In this document: positions 1 through 6,327 of the stretch, in pieces | Layout: the number at the start of each line of letters is the position of its first letter | Position numbering within the stretch: the first letter of the stretch is position 1 | Translations under genes and position numbers: made by a program | Assembly: GCA_027459775.1 (NCBI GenBank) | Contig: DAIDHE010000061.1 | Location: 1 to 37,695 of the forward strand | From: Planctomycetales bacterium | GTDB taxonomy: Bacteria > Planctomycetota > Planctomycetia > Isosphaerales > Isosphaeraceae | DNA: 37,695 nt | Direction: 5' to 3' | The notes under the pieces: model-generated | What the model was told of the DNA's origin: nothing | Seen by the model: only the letters and a program-made list of their open reading frames with translations | Databases searched by the model: none

Positions 1-155
1 GCGGGCAGCATCGTCGGCGCCAGGTTGGAACGAACCGGTTTTTCCAGCGTGCAAGGACTACTCATCGAATCCGCGCAACCCCCAACTCGGAAACACCCCG
101 TCCAACAATCGACCCAGGCTCATTCTATCATCGTAAGCCCAAGAAAGCCCATGGT

Positions 156-1094
156 TTATCGCGCGGCCAGGGCCATCGACCAGAGCCTGGGATCAGCGGC
201 GAGCATGGCGAGAATTCGTGGCGATTGCTCGAATCCCTTGCGGAGGCTCGCCTTCGTCAGGTCGCGGCGGCCGTCCTTGTGGGCCTCCCAGGCGCGATTC
301 AGATAGGCGCGGGCGAGCCGCCCGCGGGCTGATTGACGGAGCGATTCGCGGTTTCTTTCCCCGCCGAGATCGTCGCGGAACAGCTCGTCCATGAGCTCGG
401 CCGTCTCGTCGAGGTCGTCGGTCCCGACCTTGAACCGGCGGGTTTCGCTGGCCTCATGCCAGCGGACCTTCACCGACGGCTTCGCCAGCCACGCGACCCG
501 CCATTTGCGCGAGAGGCGGAGCCAGAAATCCCAATCGACGACGTAGCGATAGCGGGGGTCGAAGCCGTGGACGTCGTCGAAGGCGTCTGTTCGCAGCGAC
601 ACGGCCGAACAGCGCAGAGGGTTGCCGACGGGCATCCTGGCCGCGAGCTCGCCGGGCCGGAACACCCGATCGACCGCGCCCAGGCCGCCGGGCTCGATGA
701 TGGCGGGCGGGATGGGCCGTCCCTGGGCGTCGATCATCGTGACGGCGCTCGCGACCAGGCCCAGGCGATCGTCGCTCTCGAGGGCCGTCGCGTGCGCTCT
801 CAGATGGCCGGGGAGCATGACGTCGTCCTGGTGGAAGATCGAGAGCAGGGGGGTCTGGCACAGGGTGGCGCAGCGGTTCCAGTTGCCCGCCAGGCCGAGC
901 TGTTCGCTGTTGGTCTCGATGCGGGCGCGGTCGCCGGCGATCGAGCGGACGACGTCGAGTGTTCCGTCGCCGGATCGGTCGTCAACGACGATCAGATCGA
1001 AGTCGACGCCTTCTTGTGCGAGGACCGACGCGATCGCCGGGCCGATGTGGGCCGCGCCGTTATAGGTGGGGACGGCGACGGTGATGGGGTTCAC
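156..1094 (-). CDS. Family 2 glycosyltransferase
   Basis: 312 aa. Predicted to transfer a sugar from a nucleotide-sugar donor to a glycan or lipid acceptor at the cytoplasmic membrane face. The N-terminus (AVPTYNGAAHIGPAIASVL, then VVDDRSGDGT) is the classic GT-A nucleotide-binding fold. QDD near residue 98 is the DxD-like metal site, and VVDWDFWLRLS near residue 195 matches the acceptor-side WDFWLRL motif of GT2 enzymes. No membrane segments are seen, so it is a soluble or peripheral enzyme. The start is GTG. An AAAGGG SD lies within the last codons of the upstream DUF971 gene, only 6 bp away, so the two genes are probably translationally coupled. The acceptor and the sugar cannot be told from sequence. 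Confidence 0.9.
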   Translation of the reverse strand: MNPITVAVPTYNGAAHIGPAIASVLAQEGVDFDLIVVDDRSGDGTLDVVRSIAGDRARIETNSEQLGLAGNWNRCATLCQTPLLSIFHQDDVMLPGHLRAHATALESDDRLGLVASAVTMIDAQGRPIPPAIIEPGGLGAVDRVFRPGELAARMPVGNPLRCSAVSLRTDAFDDVHGFDPRYRYVVDWDFWLRLSRKWRVAWLAKPSVKVRWHEASETRRFKVGTDDLDETAELMDELFRDDLGGERNRESLRQSARGRLARAYLNRAWEAHKDGRRDLTKASLRKGFEQSPRILAMLAADPRLWSMALAAR

Positions 1095-1100
1095 GGGAGG

Positions 1101-1421
1101 TCACCCTTTCGGCGCGGCCAGGCTTTCGTCGCCCAGGCGTCTCAAGGTTTCCCACGAATAAAGGCCCGAGGAGTGGCCGTCGGTCCAGGCGAACTTGACG
1201 GCATAGGTTCCGACGTGTTCCATGCCGGCAAGTTTGAGGTCGGCGGGGATCCGCGAGCGATCGAGAATCGGCTCGCCGGTCCATTCGTCGCGACAGCCCG
1301 CGCACGGGCACGCCCCTCGAATGCCGAGATAGCCCAGCCGATCGACGCGGCCGTCGGGCCAGTCGATCTCGAGCATCTGCTGGGCCTGGTGGGCGCGGAT
1401 GTTGGTGGGGGGGTCGTTCAT
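1101..1421 (-). CDS. DUF971 (GBBH-like N-terminal domain) protein
   Basis: 106 aa, the usual length for stand-alone DUF971 proteins. The pattern is typical of the family: an LEIDWPDGR start, a CPCAGC cysteine cluster (residues 37-42) and a late YAVKFAWTDGHSSGLYSWE segment. The family resembles the small N-terminal domain of gamma-butyrobetaine hydroxylase, and its stand-alone members are often linked to iron-sulfur or metal handling. No role can be fixed here. It starts with ATG, lies 37 bp downstream of the nucleotidyltransferase-like gene and 6 bp upstream of the glycosyltransferase, and likely shares a transcript with the latter. Confidence 0.88.
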   Translation of the reverse strand: MNDPPTNIRAHQAQQMLEIDWPDGRVDRLGYLGIRGACPCAGCRDEWTGEPILDRSRIPADLKLAGMEHVGTYAVKFAWTDGHSSGLYSWETLRRLGDESLAAPKG

Positions 1422-1458
1422 GGTTGGGTCGCGCTCGAGGGTTCCCGGTCGAAATCGT

Positions 1459-1851
1459 TCAGGGCAAATGGTCGAGGTCGTCGAGATCCTTGAGCCGGCC
1501 CGAGGCCCGCTTGTTGGCTTTCAGGTCTTTCAGAGCTATCACCGTAACCGAAACGCCGTCGACGAGCGCGTCGACTCGGGACGAATAGGCTGTCGCGAAG
1601 TCGAGACCCGAGACCGAGGTCATGATTGCGATGCGGATCGGGGCGACTCCCATCCTGACGATCTTGCCTGGCCGAAGGAAGAGCTCGACCGAGAGGTTGG
1701 GAACCGCGAATCCGAAATCGAGATCGCCGGTGGTTCGGGTATAACCGTGATAGGCGACCGCGTAGCCGCCGATGAGCAGATACTCAACGCGGAAGTCGTT
1801 CAACAACCTCAAAAACTCTTTGAATTCGGTCGTGAATCGGATCGTATCCAT
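1459..1851 (-). CDS. Minimal nucleotidyltransferase-like protein, apparently internally deleted
   Basis: 130 aa. The N-terminus (FLRLLNDFRVEYLLIGGYAV) and GDLDF at residues 42-46 match the hGG-x(n)-DxD core of minimal (MNT-type) nucleotidyltransferases. The C-terminus, NKRASGRLKDLDDLDHLP, is the characteristic family tail. From family knowledge, about 20 residues (the helix and strand between GDLDFW and the REFGF segment) usually separate the DxD from the sequence that here follows directly (GFAVPNLSVELFLRPG). I infer an in-frame deletion near position 1713, which may impair activity. The ATG lies inside the upstream 82-aa gene (68-bp overlap), an arrangement typical of toxin-antitoxin-like pairs. 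Such families are often annotated only as hypothetical proteins. Confidence 0.75.
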   Translation of the reverse strand: MDTIRFTTEFKEFLRLLNDFRVEYLLIGGYAVAYHGYTRTTGDLDFGFAVPNLSVELFLRPGKIVRMGVAPIRIAIMTSVSGLDFATAYSSRVDALVDGVSVTVIALKDLKANKRASGRLKDLDDLDHLP

Positions 1852-2032
1852 AGGCGACCTGCCGCATCCATTCCAGGGCTTCGAGCCGTTCGAGCGGGGT
1901 CAAGCTCCACCAGTAAGCCTTGTCGGCGGTCTCGTCGCCCAGGTCGACGACCGAGAACGCCGTCTTGTCGAGTCGCATCGACTCGAAGGGTGTTCGCGGT
2001 TGGGGGCCGGGCTTGGCGTCTGGGTCTTCCAC
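1784..2032 (-). CDS. Small partner protein of the nucleotidyltransferase (antitoxin-like)
   Basis: 82 aa, GTG start; it is the only start codon available between the upstream in-frame stop and the conserved region, though ATG at residue 19 is an alternative. The sequence RLDKTAFSVVDLGDE, WSLTPLERLEALEWMRQVAYGYD and RIQRVFEVVERLPR matches a small family that I recall directly upstream of, and overlapping, MNT-type nucleotidyltransferases in planctomycetes and cyanobacteria. No enzymatic motif is seen. The 68-bp overlap with the next gene implies tight coupling. By position it could be the antitoxin or a structural partner; this is inference. Confidence 0.65.
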   Translation of the reverse strand: MEDPDAKPGPQPRTPFESMRLDKTAFSVVDLGDETADKAYWWSLTPLERLEALEWMRQVAYGYDPIHDRIQRVFEVVERLPR

Positions 2033-2086
2033 GATCGCGGTCTCGATGACGAGGGGTCAGAAGTCGATTGGATTGTAGCCGGACAG

Positions 2087-2308
2087 GTAGGGTGGGTCGA
2101 GCGCAGCGAGGCCCACCAGAGAGGCGTACGCTTCTCTGGTCGGCCCTGGCTTGAGGTTGGCGTGTTTGGGCGGATCGGAGGCAGGGCGCTCTTTGGTGTG
2201 CCTCCCCGCGCGACAGCGGGCTCATGGCATGGTCCGAGATGGGAGATCGGCGGCGGGGCGCTCTTTGGTGTGCCTCGCCGGGGGGTACCCCGGCTCGACA
2301 CACCCTAC
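2087..2308. repeat. Palindromic interspersed repeat of the 'WVERSE' type
   Basis: A gene-free block bounded by 15-bp inverted ends, GTAGGGTGGGTCGAG (2087-2101) and CTCGACACACCCTAC (2294-2308), which pair with a single mismatch. Inside are a 26-nt near-perfect palindrome (2115-2140, ACCAGAGA...TCTCTGGT with two G-T wobbles) and two direct copies of a 26-nt unit containing GGGCGCTCTTTGGTGTGCCT (2181-2206 and 2253-2278). Translation gives VGWVERSEAHQRG, the spurious peptide well known from such repeats in many bacteria, so no gene is called. The right end supplies the stop codon (TAG) of the PDZ gene. Confidence 0.8.
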
Positions 2309-3564
2309 TTCTGGGCCGCCCCCAGCTTGCCGAGCGCTTGCTCGATCTTTTGCAGGCTCGAACGCACCTCCCGCATCTCAGCGTCGAGGGCGTTCAGTCG
2401 GTTGGTCAGGTCGGGCGCAGGAGCCGGGCCCGGAGTTACCGGGGGCACCGTCCACCTCAGACCGGTCTGAGGACTCGAATTCAGAATCCATTGGCCGTCC
2501 TTGGCAAGAGAGAAATCGCTGGTGATATAGATAACCCTCGAACTCTGCTCCGGTCCGGGAGACTTGGTCCCTTTCTCGGACGTCTTGGCGGCCGGGGGCT
2601 CGGGCTTGTAGGGCTCGGGCGTCAGCTTGGCGCCATACTTCGCCTTGGAGCCCGCACGGTAGTAGATCAGATCAAGCGGGCGATTCTGGGCGGCCTCCAC
2701 GAGCTGTCTCAATCGCAGCGCGTTGTCCAGAGGCTGGCCGTCGATCGACATCAGAATGTGGCCCGCCTCGATACCCGCCTTCGCGGCGGGAGATCCTGCG
2801 TGGACTTCCTGGACTTGCAGGCCCTGGCCCTCCGGGAGCCGGAGCTGAGACCGCAGCGCAGGCTCGACCGGGCCCGCGCTCACTCCGATCCAGAACTTGG
2901 GATAGTTCGGCTCGTCGTTCACGATTCTCTCGAGCACGATCTTGACCCGCGGCGAGACGTGGATCACTTGGGTTTCGCCCTCCCGGACGAGCGTGATGAC
3001 CACGGGCTTTCCATCCGCGCTCCGAAGCGCCTGAGCAAAAGTTTTGGAATCGACGATCGGCCTGTCGTCGACCTTCAGCAGGACGTCGTGAACCGATACG
3101 CCGGCCGCGTGCGTCGGCGAATGCACGTCGACCGACGTCACGACCAGCCCCTGTTGCGTTGGAATCTTCAAATGCCGCCTGATTGCCTCGTCGACGGGGG
3201 CGACGGTGAGGCCGTCGAGGGATTGCGAGGAGGGGTCGAAGTGAATCACGGCGAACCGTTGAAACTCGTTCGGTTGAAAATCTTCCTCATGATATTCGAA
3301 GTAATGAGGCTCCCCCCCCCGTACCGACAACGCCTTGTCCTTCGGAGGAGAGACGATCCGCGGCCGCGCTGCCTCGGGAACCACATGACAAAGCTGGCAC
3401 TGCTTGCCGGCCCAGGCGGGATCGGCCTTGGCGTGCTGTTCCAGGAATTGGCCGACGCGCTCGGCCTCGCCGGCGCGGGACGCCTTCTTCGCCTCCTGCG
3501 CCATGGCCGAGCCGGCGGTGACGAACAAACCGGCGGCGATCACGAACGATCTCGAAACACGCAT
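2305..3564 (-). CDS. Secreted CxxCH-motif protein with two PDZ domains
   Basis: 419 aa. A signal peptide (residues 1-22, cleavage after AMA) is followed by CQLCH at residues 56-60, a c-type heme attachment motif, in a short cytochrome-like segment. PDZ domain 1 (about 120-203; GLVVTSVDVHSPTHAAGV) and PDZ domain 2 (about 225-305; GLQVQEVHAGSPAAKAGI) follow, then a proline-rich linker and a C-terminal coiled coil (about 383-415). No protease catalytic domain is present, so the PDZ domains probably act as periplasmic peptide-binding modules. The start has a good AAGGAG SD 6 nt upstream. It is the last gene of the minus-strand run that contains the sigma/anti-sigma pair, 86 bp after the anti-sigma-like gene. 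Heme attachment is inferred from the motif alone. Confidence 0.85.
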   Translation of the reverse strand: MRVSRSFVIAAGLFVTAGSAMAQEAKKASRAGEAERVGQFLEQHAKADPAWAGKQCQLCHVVPEAARPRIVSPPKDKALSVRGGEPHYFEYHEEDFQPNEFQRFAVIHFDPSSQSLDGLTVAPVDEAIRRHLKIPTQQGLVVTSVDVHSPTHAAGVSVHDVLLKVDDRPIVDSKTFAQALRSADGKPVVITLVREGETQVIHVSPRVKIVLERIVNDEPNYPKFWIGVSAGPVEPALRSQLRLPEGQGLQVQEVHAGSPAAKAGIEAGHILMSIDGQPLDNALRLRQLVEAAQNRPLDLIYYRAGSKAKYGAKLTPEPYKPEPPAAKTSEKGTKSPGPEQSSRVIYITSDFSLAKDGQWILNSSPQTGLRWTVPPVTPGPAPAPDLTNRLNALDAEMREVRSSLQKIEQALGKLGAAQK

Positions 3565-3650
3565 GCGTTACTCCTTCGGTAAGCGCGAGGATCCGGCGAC
3601 GAACGAGGGTCGATCGCCGAGCCCTGCACGGGGTTCAAGAACACGTCGGG

Positions 3651-4274
3651 TCAAAGGGGACTGTTCGAGACCTGGCGGATCCGCACCTGATCGACGGGGG
3701 CCAGGACGACCCGGCCGTCGGGCAAGACGCCGGTCACGATTCCGCGCTCTTCGTCGACCTCGTAGCCCTGCTGCTGGAGCAGGTAGCGGGTGTGATCGGA
3801 GACCACCGGGGGCTGGGACGCGAAATACGCCTGGACCTGGTCGAGCGGCGAAGGCGCGGCCGGGGGCGCGGGGACCGACTCGAGGACCGGCTCGGCTAGC
3901 GCGACCGGGGCGGGCGGCTCGGGGAGCGCCTGGGCGATCACTGCTGGAGCGGCCGGCGCGGCGGTCATGCGCGCCCCATGCCCGGCCCAGCCGAGCGCGA
4001 ACGAGGCGGCCACGGCCGCGGCCGCGGCCAACCGCCGCGGCCATGCGCGCCCACGGCGGAGGGCTGGTTCGGAGCTCAGGGGCTGGAGAGCCTCGTCCAG
4101 ACACCGGTTTTCCAGGAACGCAACCGCCAGCCGTTTCCAGCCGTCGGGCGATGCCTCCAGAAGCGCGACCGCCGCGCGCAGCTCGGCCGGCGAAAGCACA
4201 CCCTCGGCCATGCGGTCGATCATCGCGCGGGTGATTTCACACTTTGTGTTCATCTTGGATATCAATTTATTCAT
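3651..4274 (-). CDS. Anti-sigma-factor-like single-pass membrane protein
   Basis: 207 aa. The N-terminal cytoplasmic part (IDRMAEGVLSPAELRAAVALLEASPDGWKRL) is a short helical domain like those of planctomycete anti-sigma proteins encoded next to ECF sigma factors. One Ala-rich membrane helix (about 82-98) follows, then a Pro/Ala linker and a periplasmic tail ending VLPDGRVVLAPVDQVRIRQV. The chosen ATG overlaps the sigma gene stop (ATGAATAA, 8 bp) and has AAGG about 9 nt upstream; ATG at 4253 is an alternative. There is no zinc-binding HxxxCxxC motif, so it is not a classic ZAS-type anti-sigma factor. The role is inferred from topology and coupling to the sigma gene. Confidence 0.72.
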   Translation of the reverse strand: MNKLISKMNTKCEITRAMIDRMAEGVLSPAELRAAVALLEASPDGWKRLAVAFLENRCLDEALQPLSSEPALRRGRAWPRRLAAAAAVAASFALGWAGHGARMTAAPAAPAVIAQALPEPPAPVALAEPVLESVPAPPAAPSPLDQVQAYFASQPPVVSDHTRYLLQQQGYEVDEERGIVTGVLPDGRVVLAPVDQVRIRQVSNSPL

Positions 4275-4839
4275 CGCCATGCACCTTGAATTCCGCGGAG
4301 AGAGCGCCCAGTTCGTCGCGTAATCGGCGTCGAGCCCGGACAAGCCTGGCCTCGATCGTATTCACGGCCGCGCCCAGGCGGTCGGCCAGCGCGCGGGCCG
4401 TCAGGCCCTCGGCGTGTTTCAGGATCAGGATCTCGGCGTCGCGTTCGGGGAGACGTTTGAGAGCCTCTTGGACGAGCCGCTGGCGTTCGTCGGCAAGAAT
4501 CCACGCGAGCGGGGACGGCTCGTCCCGGCTCGAGCCTCCCTGGGCCGCGTAGCGTTCGACCATCGATCGGCCCCGGCCCGACTTGCGGCGGTGGATCAAG
4601 ACCTGGCGGACGGCCAGGCGATAGAGCCAGACCGCGACCCGGGCGGGGTTCTTGAGCGGGGAGCGCTGGGCGACGGCGGCGAGGGCGACCTCTTGCATCA
4701 CGTCGTCGACCGCGCGGGGCTCGCCCAGCCGCCCGGCCACGACGCGCCTCAGCCAGCCGCCATGCTCGACCAGGGCCTGGCCCCAGTCGATCGCGGCGAC
4801 GCCGTCTGGCCCAGTCGCTTGCCCGCTTGGATCGCTCAT
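4267..4839 (-). CDS. ECF-type RNA polymerase sigma factor
   Basis: 190 aa. Region 2 is visible as RAVDDVMQEVALAAVAQR followed by VAVWLYRLAVRQVLIHRRK. Region 4 is ALKRLPERDAEILILKHAEG followed by the helix-turn-helix LTARALADRLGAAVNTIEAR and an Arg-rich recognition stretch. The length and the lack of region 3 are typical of extracytoplasmic-function sigma factors. It lies 87 bp downstream of the DUF1501 gene and overlaps the anti-sigma-like gene by 8 bp, so the two are almost surely co-translated. No strong SD is seen before its ATG. Its target promoters are unknown; autoregulation of this cluster is the obvious hypothesis. Confidence 0.93.
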   Translation of the reverse strand: MSDPSGQATGPDGVAAIDWGQALVEHGGWLRRVVAGRLGEPRAVDDVMQEVALAAVAQRSPLKNPARVAVWLYRLAVRQVLIHRRKSGRGRSMVERYAAQGGSSRDEPSPLAWILADERQRLVQEALKRLPERDAEILILKHAEGLTARALADRLGAAVNTIEARLVRARRRLRDELGALSAEFKVHGDE

Positions 4840-4926
4840 GGTTTGGACGAGAGTTGCCGCCTAGCCCGATTCCTGACGGCGGGCGACCCTCATTCATAAC
4901 CCAGGAGCGCCCGAGGAGGCCACTCG

Positions 4927-6312
4927 TCAGGCGAAGATGCCGGTGATCGGCTTGCCGGCCGCGATCGGGAGCGGGCGGCCGAGGGTGTCGAAAACCTCGG
5001 TGGCCGGGTCGATGCCGAGCGCCCAGAAAAGGGTCGCGGCGACGTCGTCGGGCGACGCCGGGTCGGTGGCGGGATAGGCCCCGATGCGGTCGCTCGAGCC
5101 GTGGATCGCGCCTGGGATCACGCCGCCGCCAGCCATCAGGACGGTGTAGCACTTGGGCCAGTGGCCGCGACCGTTGGGGCCGAATTGCTGGGTGTTCTCG
5201 ACCCGCGGCGTCCGGCCGAACTCGCCCATCCAGAGCACCAGCGTCTCGTCGAGCAGGCCCCGGGCCTTCAGATCCTGGATCAAGGTCGGGACCGCCTGGT
5301 CGGTGATCGGGAGCAGGCGATCGCGGAGCTGATTGAAATTATCGCCGTGGGTGTCCCAGCCGCCGCGCGGGCCGCCGATGGCCTCTGAGAAATAGACCGT
5401 CACGAACCGCACACCCGACTCGACCAGCCGCCTGGCCAAGAGACACCCCTGGCCGTAGGTCGTCCGGCCGTAGGCGTCGCGAAGTTGGGCCGGCTCTTGC
5501 GACAAGTCAAACGCGCGGCGGACCGCGGGAGCGCTCAGCATCGTGAGCGCCCGCGAATAAAAGTCGTCGATTCCGCGGGCCGTCTCGGAGATCCGCATGA
5601 GCTCGGACTGGCCGTCGATCAGCTTTTGCAGGCCGCGGCGGTCGCCAAGCCGGTCGAGCGAGAGGTTTGACGGCAGGCTGAGCTCGGGCAGGCGAAAGTC
5701 GCGCGCGTTGGGATCTTGATTCACGAAGAAGGGATCGAAGGCCTTGCCCAGGAAACTGGCGTGCTGGCCCGGCGTGACCGAACCGTCGCGGATGCGGTGC
5801 GGGTACGAGACGAACGAAGGGATGGCCGGGTCGTCGGCCGGGGCGAGCTTGGCGGCCGTGCTGCCATAGGCCGGGTAGAGCTCCTGGGTGTCGCGGAGGC
5901 GAATGTCGTCGATCGGGGGCGCGTGGCCGGTCAGGCTGTAATAGGTCGCCGGATTGTGGCTGAGCATCCGGTGGTTGACCGAGCGGATCTGGGCGAACTG
6001 GTCGAGCACCAGCGCGAATCGGGGCAGATGCTCGGTCACGCGCAGGCCGGGCTGACGACTGGAGATCGGCTGGAATTCGCCGCGGAAGCCCGAGGGGGCG
6101 TCGGGCTTCATATCAAAGGTATCGACATGTGACGGTCCGCCGAACTGCTGGAGGAAGATGACGTGCTTGGCCCGGGCCGGGAATCGCCGCGATTCGCCGC
6201 CGCGCGCGATCAGGTCGGTTGAGAGCCCGGCCAGCGCGACGGCGCTCGCTTGCAAGAACCGCCTGCGGGTGCGGCCGAGCGCCGTCTGGCAATCGTCGCA
6301 GCTTGGTCTCAT
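4927..6312 (-). CDS. DUF1501 protein with twin-arginine-type signal
   Basis: 461 aa. The N-terminus carries CDDC (residues 5-8) and TRRRFLQASAVALAGL, a Tat-like signal, so export in folded form is likely. The mature part is a full DUF1501 domain: HVIFLQQFGGPSHVDTFDMK, then NPATYYSLTG, and near the C-terminus VLWMGEFGRTPRVENTQQFG with GRGHWPKCYTVLMAGGGV. DUF1501 has an alkaline-phosphatase/sulfatase-like fold, but its substrate is not established. Its start has an AAGGAG SD. It follows the DUF1549/DUF1553 gene by 15 bp; the two families occur as such pairs throughout planctomycetes and presumably work together outside the cytoplasm. Confidence 0.93.
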   Translation of the reverse strand: MRPSCDDCQTALGRTRRRFLQASAVALAGLSTDLIARGGESRRFPARAKHVIFLQQFGGPSHVDTFDMKPDAPSGFRGEFQPISSRQPGLRVTEHLPRFALVLDQFAQIRSVNHRMLSHNPATYYSLTGHAPPIDDIRLRDTQELYPAYGSTAAKLAPADDPAIPSFVSYPHRIRDGSVTPGQHASFLGKAFDPFFVNQDPNARDFRLPELSLPSNLSLDRLGDRRGLQKLIDGQSELMRISETARGIDDFYSRALTMLSAPAVRRAFDLSQEPAQLRDAYGRTTYGQGCLLARRLVESGVRFVTVYFSEAIGGPRGGWDTHGDNFNQLRDRLLPITDQAVPTLIQDLKARGLLDETLVLWMGEFGRTPRVENTQQFGPNGRGHWPKCYTVLMAGGGVIPGAIHGSSDRIGAYPATDPASPDDVAATLFWALGIDPATEVFDTLGRPLPIAAGKPITGIFA

Positions 6313-6327
6313 GGACGAGGCTCCTTG

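Noticed and set aside
1772..2470. Open frame across the repeat containing VGWVERSEAHQRG
   Set aside because: This peptide is the known spurious product of the interspersed repeat; the frame has no other gene-like features.
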